Made by a program: the position numbers and the translations under genes. From the NCBI GenBank assembly GCA_947373615.1, contig CANBYN010000013.1:1-15810 (forward strand): a stretch of DNA of 15,810 bases, written 5' to 3'. Numbering within the stretch: position 1 is the stretch's first letter; the number at the start of each line of letters is the position of its first letter. Source of the DNA: Burkholderiaceae bacterium (GTDB lineage: Bacteria > Pseudomonadota > Gammaproteobacteria > Burkholderiales > Burkholderiaceae). Below are positions 1 to 6,883 of the stretch, in pieces. Under the pieces are notes generated by a model. It did not search any database. It saw nothing but the letters and a program-made list of their open reading frames with translations, and was not told where the DNA came from.

Positions 1-211
1 TGAGGCCCCTGCAGGTACACCAAAATCCATTATTGATAAATTGAGTACAGACATTAAAGTGATTTTGCAACGACCAGAAGTGCAAGAGCGAATGCTAGCA
101 GCAGGTGTCTATGTGAACTATCTTTCTCCAGCCGATTCGAGCAAACGAATTTCTCGTGAATTAACCATGTGGAGCAAAGTAATTAAGGATTCGAATATAA
201 AGCCAGATTAA
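1..211 (+). CDS. Bug/TctC-family solute-binding receptor, C-terminal fragment
   Basis: Only the last 69 codons are present, read from base 2 to a TAA at 209-211. The fragment opens with EAPAGTPKSIIDKL, the typical 'apaGTP..ii.kL' block of the C-terminal lobe of Bug (tripartite tricarboxylate receptor, TctC) proteins. It continues with 'RPEVQERMLAAGV', the usual 'peV..rl...G' stretch. Bug proteins are periplasmic receptors for carboxylates and related small molecules, used by TTT transporters or as sensors. The ligand cannot be told from this piece. It is the third Bug protein in the window and the only one on the + strand. Its stop overlaps the end of the convergent HAD gene by 4 bases. Confidence 0.85.
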   Translation, partial: EAPAGTPKSIIDKLSTDIKVILQRPEVQERMLAAGVYVNYLSPADSSKRISRELTMWSKVIKDSNIKPD

Positions 212-921
212 GCAGAAAGTAAATTCGCTAGCGCATTGAAATCGCTGGCGTGGTAATCAACCCATTCCTCCTCGCGCAGATCATTACGAAGATGAGTGGG
301 TCCAAATTCATTTGGACGCTGTACAAATGCTGTTTGTAAACCTAACCTGTGAGCAGCTTCTAAATCATCTTTATGCGCAGCAACCAACATTACCTCCCCT
401 GGCATTACATCAAAGGTTGCAGCCACGCCTAAATAAGTCTCAGGATCAGGCTTGTAATGCCGAAATATTTCGGCAGAGAGTATCAAATCCCATGGCAAAC
501 CAGCATGCTTAGCCATATTCGCTAGTAGGCCGAGATTTCCATTAGAAAGAGTGACAATCGTAAATTGCTTTTTAAGACGAGTAAGCCCTTGCACAGTATC
601 AGCCCACGGGGCAAGGCGATGCCAAATGAAATTCAAATCTCGCTTTTGGGATTCGCTCAGAGTTTTAATGTCAAATTGTTCAAGTACTTGGTCCAAAATC
701 ATTCGATGTAAATCATCGATCTTGGTCCATCCTAATTCACCAGATCGAACACGGGCCATTGCTGGCTTATAACCATCTCTCCAGGCGGTTGCAAACGCAT
801 TAGGATCAACCGAGAGCTTTAGACGAGATGCTTCAGCAGCAATTGAACCGTGCCAATCGACTACTGTTCCAAAGACATCGAATGCTAAGATTTTGGGTAG
901 TGATTTATCCTTCTTTGCCAT
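208..921 (-). CDS. HAD-superfamily hydrolase, haloacid dehalogenase type II-like
   Basis: This 237-residue protein has the length and motif order of L-2-haloacid dehalogenases, cytoplasmic enzymes that displace halide from 2-haloacids through an aspartyl ester. Motif I is FDVFGT, with nucleophile Asp15 and Thr19. Trp47-Arg48 matches the substrate-binding Arg, Ser126-Asn127 is motif II, Lys157 is motif III, and Tyr163 follows in KPDPETY. Motif IV reads VAAHKDDLEAA, so Asp186 is kept. Alanine and histidine (Ala181, His183) stand where the characterised enzymes have Ser and Asn in 'SSNxWD'. The substrate could therefore differ, and a phosphatase or other HAD activity is possible. The gene starts 6 bases after the Bug gene upstream, so the two are probably co-transcribed. 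Fold and family are secure; dehalogenase activity is not. Confidence 0.85.
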   Translation of the reverse strand: MAKKDKSLPKILAFDVFGTVVDWHGSIAAEASRLKLSVDPNAFATAWRDGYKPAMARVRSGELGWTKIDDLHRMILDQVLEQFDIKTLSESQKRDLNFIWHRLAPWADTVQGLTRLKKQFTIVTLSNGNLGLLANMAKHAGLPWDLILSAEIFRHYKPDPETYLGVAATFDVMPGEVMLVAAHKDDLEAAHRLGLQTAFVQRPNEFGPTHLRNDLREEEWVDYHASDFNALANLLSA

Positions 922-927
922 AACTGA

Positions 928-1920
928 TTACTCCGCTTCAATTTTGGCTTGCAGAGCAACTTGCTCCCATTTTTTCTTTTCTGCTGCAATAAAAATCTTT
1001 GTATTGGCCGGCGTATCTCCGACTGCCCAACCTCCTAGATCTTTCCAACGCTGCTTGATCTCTGGAGTTTCAAGCGCTTTCTTTACCGCTGCATACAACT
1101 TATCGATCACCGGTTTAGGTGTACCTGCAGGTGCAAATAAACCAAACCAAGCGGTAACCTCAAAGTTCGGGAAGCCAGATTGAATCATCGTTGGTACATC
1201 AGGCAATTCGGGAACACGATTTTTACTAGTTACCGCTAAAGCACGTAATTTACCAGCCTTGATATAAGCCATAGAGCTTGGTAAGTTATCCACCATCATG
1301 CTTGTCTGACCAGCCAGCAAATCAGCCAAAGCTGGCCCCGCACCCTTGTAAGGCACATGAATAATATCGATACCAGCTTGAGCCTTAAAGAGCTCCCCTG
1401 ACATATGAATAGATTGACCGCGACCAGAGGATGCGAACGAATACTTGCCAGGGTTTGCTTTTGCCAAAGCTACTAATTCAGCAACAGTCTTTGCAGGAAA
1501 ATCAGAGTTCACAACCAGCACATTTGGATTGGCAATTACAATTGTGATGGGCTCCATATCCTCCATCTTGTATGGAAGATTTTTGTATAAGCTGTAATTA
1601 ATCGCATTAGGACCAATATTGCCCATCGCGATGGTGTAACCATCGGCTGGCGCTGCCAACAAAGCTTGAATACCAATAATTCCTGCGCCGCCTGCTTTAT
1701 TTTCAATAATTACATTTTGACCAAGCTCTTTACCTAAAATATCTGAGAGCGCCCGCGAAGAAATATCGGTCGTTCCCCCTGGTGAAGCGGTAACAATAAT
1801 CTTGATGGGTTTAGACGGGAAAACTTCTGCTGCGCAAACCGATTGCACCAACAGCGGTAAAGATGCAAGCGCAGTAAAACCAATCGCGCAAGCGCGTATT
1901 AAAGAATAAAAGCTAAGCAT
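928..1920 (-). CDS. Bug/TctC-family periplasmic solute-binding receptor
   Basis: This 330-residue protein is a full-length Bug receptor. Residues 1-30 form a Sec signal peptide with a likely cut after VCA-A. The mature part begins with PSKPIKIIV and then PGGTTDISSRAL, the ligand-loop region. Further family blocks follow: ENKAGGAGIIG, DGYTI, NPGKYSFASSG, HVPYKGAGPALADLLAGQ, LPDVPTM and APAGTPKPVIDKL. The start is an ATG with GGAG six bases upstream. The HAD hydrolase follows after 6 bases, which suggests the receptor delivers, or senses, the substrate of that enzyme or of the aldolase/FAH genes further up. No TctA/TctB membrane genes lie nearby, so it would share a permease encoded elsewhere or act in sensing. 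Confidence 0.93.
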   Translation of the reverse strand: MLSFYSLIRACAIGFTALASLPLLVQSVCAAEVFPSKPIKIIVTASPGGTTDISSRALSDILGKELGQNVIIENKAGGAGIIGIQALLAAPADGYTIAMGNIGPNAINYSLYKNLPYKMEDMEPITIVIANPNVLVVNSDFPAKTVAELVALAKANPGKYSFASSGRGQSIHMSGELFKAQAGIDIIHVPYKGAGPALADLLAGQTSMMVDNLPSSMAYIKAGKLRALAVTSKNRVPELPDVPTMIQSGFPNFEVTAWFGLFAPAGTPKPVIDKLYAAVKKALETPEIKQRWKDLGGWAVGDTPANTKIFIAAEKKKWEQVALQAKIEAE

Positions 1921-2033
1921 AGCTGTCTCCGACTTATGTCAATGTAATAGTTTTAGATGGACCTTAAAACTCCATTAGCCTAATATTAAACATATATTGG
2001 CAGTCCTGCGCAATAGAGTGCTACTGACTTTAC
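1921..2033. other. Intergenic gap inside the minus-strand run
   Basis: The 113 bases between the outer-membrane-type gene and the downstream Bug gene are AT-rich. They hold the GGAG ribosome binding site of the Bug gene (about 1927-1930). I see no convincing hairpin terminator, so read-through from the upstream three genes into Bug-HAD is possible. A separate promoter here is equally possible. Confidence 0.3.
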
Positions 2034-2831
2034 CTAAGGTAGCGGGATAGAGAATATTGCCTTGAGCGTGAGTGAATCTGTACTATTAGTAAATCCTTTT
2101 CCAACGCCAGCCTGGAAAGAGACTGGCTTACCATCGTAGTACATCATCAAAAAACCCATTTGCTGTGTATTTTGATAATTGATGGGCTGTCCCAATTGAT
2201 TCATATTGGAATAGAACTCAACACCCAAAGCAACTTCAGGAGTAACTTCCCTAGAAATACGAGTTGCGGTAGAAAAGTATGGCGACTGATTCACATAAGG
2301 CTGTGAGAGCGGCATATCAATGATTGGATTAAATGAGATTAACCATTCATCAAAATGTTTGCCGATAATGAAACGGACTTCTGCGTTATAACGAGATTCA
2401 TCAAATTGTGGCTGCACATTGGCCAGCTCTAAATTCGCCCCGGCGAAAAAATCATCGCCTTTTTCCTCTCGAATAGGGAGCCATTTCATCCGTATCTTTG
2501 TCGCTGCATATTGAAATTTAGTGTCGTAATTTACATATGCAATGTAAAGACCCGCTTCTAAATCATGTCCTAGACCATAGGCAAACTCAGGAGTTACTCG
2601 CACGCCATTATTATTCATCACCTCACCTGGATATGAGGGCGTCTGAATACCGCGTGGCGTACTATTTAGATGAATCTCTAGGCTAGCTTCACCCTTGGCA
2701 TTAATTTCATCGTCATACACTTGGATCTCATCTTGAAGTATCGCCATACTGATCGATGGCAACAATGCTAAAGAAGCTAATACTAGCGCCTGTGTAAGGA
2801 CCGTCTTTAGTAAGCGAACTTGCATCAGCAT
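2034..2831 (-). CDS. Probable outer-membrane beta-barrel protein of unknown function
   Basis: The longest frame opens at a TTG at 2849. I place the start at the ATG at 2831 (a second ATG is at 2825) because the stretch after it, RLLKTVLTQALVLASLALLPSISMA, is a clean Sec signal peptide. No clear ribosome binding site helps choose. The mature part of about 235 residues has no cysteine. It has alternating polar/aromatic strands typical of an outer-membrane barrel: GLGHDLEAGLYIAYVNYD, YNAEVRFIIGKHFDEWLISF, VALGVEFYSNMNQLG, MGFLMMYYDGKPVSFQAGVG. It ends in a short strand (SLTLKAIFSIPLP) rather than the classic terminal Phe. It begins 18 bases after the aldolase stop and is probably co-transcribed with it. 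Strand order resembles the protein at 9465-10229. An uptake pore for the pathway substrate is one guess; the family is not one I can name. Confidence 0.65.
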   Translation of the reverse strand: MLMQVRLLKTVLTQALVLASLALLPSISMAILQDEIQVYDDEINAKGEASLEIHLNSTPRGIQTPSYPGEVMNNNGVRVTPEFAYGLGHDLEAGLYIAYVNYDTKFQYAATKIRMKWLPIREEKGDDFFAGANLELANVQPQFDESRYNAEVRFIIGKHFDEWLISFNPIIDMPLSQPYVNQSPYFSTATRISREVTPEVALGVEFYSNMNQLGQPINYQNTQQMGFLMMYYDGKPVSFQAGVGKGFTNSTDSLTLKAIFSIPLP

Positions 2832-2849
2832 GATGCGTGAGTTTAACAA

Positions 2850-3650
2850 CTATTGCTTATTTTTGACGCGCTCACTCCATAATTGCCAAGGACGTCCAAT
2901 TGTTTTTTCGATGGTTGCTTGGGCAGCCGCAGCCTCACCAGGAGTTAGATACTGAACTTGACCCATTTTCATCGCCTCTGCTTGAATGCTTGCATTCTGA
3001 ATAGCATAAATTGCTCTGAAAACAGACTTTTTGATCGAGTCTGCTCCCGTGGCATATCCATGACCCCGCATCAAAACAAAATATTGCAAGCCCATAGACT
3101 TAGATAATGCATTACCTAAGTCTGGACTGCTGATAAACATATCAGTATCTGGATTGGGATGTGCAACGTTACGAATTTCAAAAATAGGCGCGCCCTCACC
3201 TAAAAATGAACTCATGTGATAAACCGGTTTGAGTGTTGTACCAGTCAAACCGTATGGCAATACTGGCGATGCATGCCCATGAATCACTGAATTGATATCA
3301 GGTCGATCCTTTAATATCCCGCTATGGATAAAACGCTCACCATACGCTACACGCGTATCTCCATTTAAAGCATTTCCATTCATATCAAACTCCATAATGT
3401 CTTCCACCTTTACTACGGGTGGAGAAACACTCCTAGACAGAAAGAATGTATTTGGGTTTACTGGATTGCGAACGCTGATATGGCCATAACCATCAACTGC
3501 ATTTTGGTCATACAAAATATGGTTGGCTAATACAAGCTCTTCAACTGCAGCCTTAACCGCAGGATTTTGCTCCATTTGCTCTTGAACACTTGCAGCGCCC
3601 ACACAAGACGCGCTCAATAAAATTAACAGGCCAAGTATTTTCCTCATCAT
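2850..3650 (-). CDS. Class II aldolase/adducin-family protein with signal peptide
   Basis: This 266-residue protein has the class II aldolase/adducin fold, as in fuculose-phosphate aldolase and ribulose-phosphate epimerase. Those enzymes hold a divalent metal on three histidines and cleave or epimerise sugar phosphates or related carbonyl compounds. The metal set is intact: Glu105 and His109 in GERFIH, His124 and His126 in IHGHASP, and His197 in RGHGYA. Unlike typical members it opens with a strong hydrophobic signal, MMRKILGLLILLSASCVGAA, so export to the periplasm is predicted. Cys16 does not sit in a proper lipobox. The start overlaps the stop of the upstream Bug gene (ATGA, 3647-3650), implying translational coupling. 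Substrate is unknown; a non-phosphorylated substrate seems likely if the enzyme works outside the cytoplasm. Confidence 0.88.
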   Translation of the reverse strand: MMRKILGLLILLSASCVGAASVQEQMEQNPAVKAAVEELVLANHILYDQNAVDGYGHISVRNPVNPNTFFLSRSVSPPVVKVEDIMEFDMNGNALNGDTRVAYGERFIHSGILKDRPDINSVIHGHASPVLPYGLTGTTLKPVYHMSSFLGEGAPIFEIRNVAHPNPDTDMFISSPDLGNALSKSMGLQYFVLMRGHGYATGADSIKKSVFRAIYAIQNASIQAEAMKMGQVQYLTPGEAAAAQATIEKTIGRPWQLWSERVKNKQ

Positions 3651-4633
3651 TCAACCTTTCCAATTTTTCTGACAACCTCACCCATTTGCGCAGACTCTTT
3701 ATCCCAGTAGACTTTGAATTCTGGAGCATCCATATACTGAATTGGACTTCCTGCACCGTTGATAACAGAGCGAACCCGCTCATCACTTGCTGCCTGCTTA
3801 GCGGCTTCACGCAACTTATTGGTAATTACGTCAGGGGTAGCGCTTGGCACAAATAAACCGGCCCACTGTGCAAACTCAACCTTGACACCCATCTCTTTAA
3901 AGCTTGGTACGTCTGGCATGCTCGCCAATCTGCCATCACCCCAGTGTGCCAAGGCGCGAACTTTACCGGCTTTAATTTGCTGAACAATTGATGAAGGCCC
4001 AGTAGCGATTGCATCAACCTGCCCGCCCAATAAACCGACAATTGCTGGACCAGCACCAGTATAGGGAATGTGAACCATATAGAACTTTTGGGAGGACTTC
4101 AACATCTCCATTGGCACATGCATAGTTCCGTAGTTACCTGAAGATCCGAAGTTGTACTTTCCGGGATTGGCGCGCATGTCTGCCACAAAAGATTTGTAAT
4201 CCTTCCAAGGACTATCCGCTCGAACTACTAGCACTGTTGGATCTGCTGTGAAACGCGCAATGGGCTTAAATTGATTCAACTGAAAAGACTGTTCGCGCCC
4301 AACCACTTTGTCCGCCTCTGGAATAATGGAAATGGAAGATAAAGCCATCAGAATGGTGTAACCATCTGGCTTTGCTTTAGCTACAGCCGCCATCCCAATG
4401 CCACCTCCGGCCCCTGCTTTGTTCTCTACAATCACAGGCTGTCCCAGAATGCGAGATAGCGCTTCAGCAACCGGTCTACCCACCGCATCAGCAACTCCTC
4501 CCGGGGGAAATGGCACCACCATGGTGATGGGTTTAGTCGGATAGCTATCGGCGGTTTGCGAAAAGGCACCCAAGGAAATGAAGCACGCCCCAAAAAAGGC
4601 GAATGCGCGGATAACACAAGTGATTTGTCTCAT
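3647..4633 (-). CDS. Bug/TctC-family periplasmic solute-binding receptor
   Basis: The open frame reaches a TTG at 4645. I prefer the in-frame ATG at 4633, giving 328 residues, because it puts a normal-length signal peptide (MRQITCVIRAFAFFGACFIS... to about FSQ) at the front. No good ribosome binding site distinguishes the two. Bug-family blocks are all present: YPTKPITMVVPFPPGGVADAVGR, ENKAGAGGGIGM, DGYTILMA, NPGKYNFGSSG, HIPYTGAGPAIVGLLGGQ, KAGKVRALA and MPDVPSF. It is the first gene of the minus-strand run and overlaps the exported aldolase by 4 bases, so receptor and aldolase are probably made together. That makes this protein the best candidate to bind the substrate or product of the aldolase. 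No TctAB permease genes are nearby. Confidence 0.92.
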   Translation of the reverse strand: MRQITCVIRAFAFFGACFISLGAFSQTADSYPTKPITMVVPFPPGGVADAVGRPVAEALSRILGQPVIVENKAGAGGGIGMAAVAKAKPDGYTILMALSSISIIPEADKVVGREQSFQLNQFKPIARFTADPTVLVVRADSPWKDYKSFVADMRANPGKYNFGSSGNYGTMHVPMEMLKSSQKFYMVHIPYTGAGPAIVGLLGGQVDAIATGPSSIVQQIKAGKVRALAHWGDGRLASMPDVPSFKEMGVKVEFAQWAGLFVPSATPDVITNKLREAAKQAASDERVRSVINGAGSPIQYMDAPEFKVYWDKESAQMGEVVRKIGKVE

Positions 4634-4757
4634 TTTTTGTCTCAAATACGTAAGAAAAACGTAATTTAGTTATTATTTATGGTCTTTATCCTACTACAAG
4701 ATTTATCACAACAAACAAGGGTTGGCGTAGATATAACCCGCACCGGAGATAGCAATC
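4634..4757. promoter_or_regulatory. Divergent promoter region with ACGTAA direct repeat
   Basis: This AT-rich gap separates the minus-strand Bug-aldolase run from the plus-strand FAH gene and must hold both promoters. ACGTAA occurs at 4648-4653 and again at 4659-4664, one helical turn apart (11 bases), which is a plausible regulator contact. The FAH ribosome binding site GGAGAT is at 4745-4750. No regulator gene lies beside it, and I cannot assign -35/-10 elements with confidence. Confidence 0.35.
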
Positions 4758-5645
4758 ATGAAATACGCAGCATTTTCTTTATCAAGCGCACCTTTCGAGA
4801 CTCGCGTCGGCATTGTTTCCGCCGATGGCAAAACTATTCAAGAGCTAGATTTGGGAGTCGATGTCAGCGAAGAAGGCATTGTCGCTATCCTGAAATCCGA
4901 TCTCGCAGGCAAATTGCCCAAACCCGTCGCTACCTACGCATTTGACGACATTCGCTTGCTAGCACCGGTTCCAAGGCCACGCCGAAATATTTTTTGCGTT
5001 GGAAAAAATTATCATGAACATGCTAAGGAGTTTTCCAATAGCGGCTTTGATGGCAGCGCTAAACCGGGGGAAGATATTCCAAGTCATGCAATCTTTTTTA
5101 CAAAACCCCCTGAGTCTGTCACTGGCCCCAATACCAATGTCATTATTCCTACCGCGGTATCTACTTGCATCGATTATGAAGCGGAGTTAACTATCGTCAT
5201 TGGTAAAGGTGGCAAAGGCATTGGCGAAGCAGATGCGATGAAGCACGTTTGGGGTTATACAGCCATCAACGATGTTACTGCGCGTGATTGGCAGCAAAGA
5301 CACAAGCAATGGTTCTTAGGTAAGAGCTTTGATACTTTTTGTCCTATGGGCCCTTGGGTTGTTACGGCCGACGAAGTCGATGCTGAAGATATTTCTGTGA
5401 AATGTTGGGTAAATGGGGAGTTGCGTCAGAACTCTAATACTAAAGATTTAATCTTTGATATCCCCAATATGATTGCCACAGTTTCTGCTGGCATTACGCT
5501 CTATCCGGGAGACCTTATTGCAACTGGCACTCCTGTAGGCGTTGGTATTGGCTTTAAGCCACCAAGGTATTTGGTCAACGGTGATGTTGTCGTAGTAGAG
5601 ATGGGTGGTATTGGCAAACTCGAAAACACTTTTATTGCTGAGTAA
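4758..5645 (+). CDS. Fumarylacetoacetate hydrolase (FAH) family protein, cytoplasmic
   Basis: This 295-residue protein has the two-part build of FAH-family enzymes: an N-terminal domain to about residue 70, then the catalytic FAH domain. The family includes acylpyruvate hydrolases, 2-keto-4-pentenoate hydratases and oxaloacetate decarboxylases, which split or hydrate beta-diketo or keto acids using Mg2+ or Mn2+. Catalytic His88 and Glu91 lie in GKNYHEHAKEF. The metal ligands are Glu141 and Glu143 (IDYEAEL) and Asp172 (INDVTARD). The TGTPVGVG loop closes the site. There is no signal peptide. The start has GGAGAT seven bases upstream. It diverges from the Bug-aldolase run and probably belongs to the same pathway. 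The exact reaction is not predictable from sequence. Confidence 0.92.
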   Translation: MKYAAFSLSSAPFETRVGIVSADGKTIQELDLGVDVSEEGIVAILKSDLAGKLPKPVATYAFDDIRLLAPVPRPRRNIFCVGKNYHEHAKEFSNSGFDGSAKPGEDIPSHAIFFTKPPESVTGPNTNVIIPTAVSTCIDYEAELTIVIGKGGKGIGEADAMKHVWGYTAINDVTARDWQQRHKQWFLGKSFDTFCPMGPWVVTADEVDAEDISVKCWVNGELRQNSNTKDLIFDIPNMIATVSAGITLYPGDLIATGTPVGVGIGFKPPRYLVNGDVVVVEMGGIGKLENTFIAE

Positions 5646-5692
5646 AAAAATAAATATCAACCATAAGGTATTTTAAGTCAGCAGCTAAGAGA

Positions 5693-5714
5693 AAAGCCAC
5701 CCTAGAGTGGCTTT
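5693..5714. terminator. Bidirectional intrinsic terminator
   Basis: AAAGCCAC (5693-5700) pairs with GTGGCTTT (5707-5714) around a six-base loop, followed by CTTATT. It lies 48 bases after the plus-strand FAH stop and 28 bases after the end of the minus-strand FAH gene. It therefore suits both convergent genes. The T-tract is imperfect on each strand. Confidence 0.8.
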
Positions 5715-5741
5715 CTTATTAGCGCTAAATCTATTACCTCA

Positions 5742-6785
5742 TTAAGCCAAGGTGAATTTCAATTCGCCCAATTTTTCTACTGAGCTCACAATCTGATCGC
5801 CCTTCTTCAGCCAGACCTGCTTGTCTTTTGGCATACCCGCAATCACTCCTTGAGGGGTACCAGTAAAGACAATATCACCAGGCTCCAAAGCCCAATAAGT
5901 ACTAATGTAAGACAACATCTTTTGGGTATTGTGGATAAAGTCAGAGGTATTTGAGTTCTGACGCAATTCTCCATTGACCCAGGTCTTTACTTGCAGGTTG
6001 TTCGGATTACCAACCAAATCAGACGTCACAAAATAGGGACCAATCGGTGCATATTGATCTAAGGTCTTACCAATCATCCACTGACCACTTGGTAATTCTA
6101 ATTGTAAATCACGAGATGAGAAGTCATTTGAGGTGCAATACCCTGCCACATAATCCAAGGCTGCTGATTCAGGCACATTGCGCATTTTCTTGCCAATCAC
6201 AATCAATAACTCTGTTTCATAGTCCAGCTTGTATGAAACAGATGGCGGTGGAATCTGCAATAAACAGTTATGCGCAGTCAGGCTATTGTTGTACTTATTA
6301 AACAAAGGCGGCACACGGGGATGAGCCATGCCAACTTCATCGGCATGCGCACGGTAGTTCAAACCAACGCATACAATTTTGCTAGGGTTCTTAAAAAGTC
6401 GTCCAAAAGTAATGTCAGACTCTTTTAAATAAGGCACGCCAGATTTATCAGCACTTGCCACCACTTTATTAAAGCCCCCAGCATTACCTTCTTGCAATAA
6501 CTGATCCAGAGTAGTTGGGGCTGCAATTTTCATTTTCTGTGCAACAGCGCGCACATCAATCACGCCCTTTGGAGTAACTACTCCCAGCGTTTCAGAGCCA
6601 TCGGCATTCTGAATCGAGAGAATCTTGCTGTTCTTAACCATTTCACGCGGACCTGTGTATTCCTCACCACCCCATACCGAGGTTGGATGTGCTGACGCTT
6701 CTTTCATGACGCTCATAGAAGAGGCGGCCACTAAACCCGCTCCAGCAGCTGAAGCAGTTTTCATAAATTGACGGCGAGAAGTCAT
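5742..6785 (-). CDS. FAH-family protein with twin-arginine export signal
   Basis: This 347-residue protein is an FAH-family enzyme with an N-terminal Tat signal: the motif S-R-R-Q-F-M-K (residues 3-9), then an Ala/Gly-rich hydrophobic stretch ending near SAHA-like ASAHP at 30-34. After an N-terminal domain (about 50-130) comes the catalytic domain. His147 and Glu150 lie in NYRAHADE, metal ligands Glu190 and Glu192 in LDYETEL, Asp221 in SNDFSSRD, and the TGTPQGV loop follows, so it should be active. Tat export implies folding, probably with metal, in the cytoplasm before transfer to the periplasm. Most family members are cytoplasmic. GGAGAT precedes the ATG. It is a paralogue of the enzyme at 4758-5645 with shared blocks such as WVNGELRQNSNT, and it converges on that gene. 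Confidence 0.9.
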   Translation of the reverse strand: MTSRRQFMKTASAAGAGLVAASSMSVMKEASAHPTSVWGGEEYTGPREMVKNSKILSIQNADGSETLGVVTPKGVIDVRAVAQKMKIAAPTTLDQLLQEGNAGGFNKVVASADKSGVPYLKESDITFGRLFKNPSKIVCVGLNYRAHADEVGMAHPRVPPLFNKYNNSLTAHNCLLQIPPPSVSYKLDYETELLIVIGKKMRNVPESAALDYVAGYCTSNDFSSRDLQLELPSGQWMIGKTLDQYAPIGPYFVTSDLVGNPNNLQVKTWVNGELRQNSNTSDFIHNTQKMLSYISTYWALEPGDIVFTGTPQGVIAGMPKDKQVWLKKGDQIVSSVEKLGELKFTLA

Positions 6786-6883
6786 TCAAATCTCCTTTTG
6801 TTGTTATCTATTTTTTTAACTACAAAAGGAATACTACTTCAAGCACTTATTCCGTGGTGCAGCAAAAATGATGGGGTCAGCTT

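Noticed and set aside
312..512. Plus-strand open frames inside the HAD gene (312-512, 551-772)
   Set aside because: They lie antisense to a well-conserved enzyme, lack ribosome binding sites, and their products show no domain or signal features.
2032..2040. Small palindrome ACCTAAGGT at the end of the outer-membrane-type gene as a terminator
   Set aside because: The stem is only four base pairs with one central base and has no T-tract.
3553..4056. Several short open frames on both strands across the Bug receptor gene
   Set aside because: All overlap the real Bug/aldolase coding frames, whose family motifs are unambiguous; the alternative products resemble nothing.
4679..4945. Open frame of 88 codons before and into the FAH gene
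   Set aside because: It has no ribosome binding site, is Arg-rich in the way of an out-of-frame reading, and overlaps the FAH start, which has GGAGAT at the right distance.
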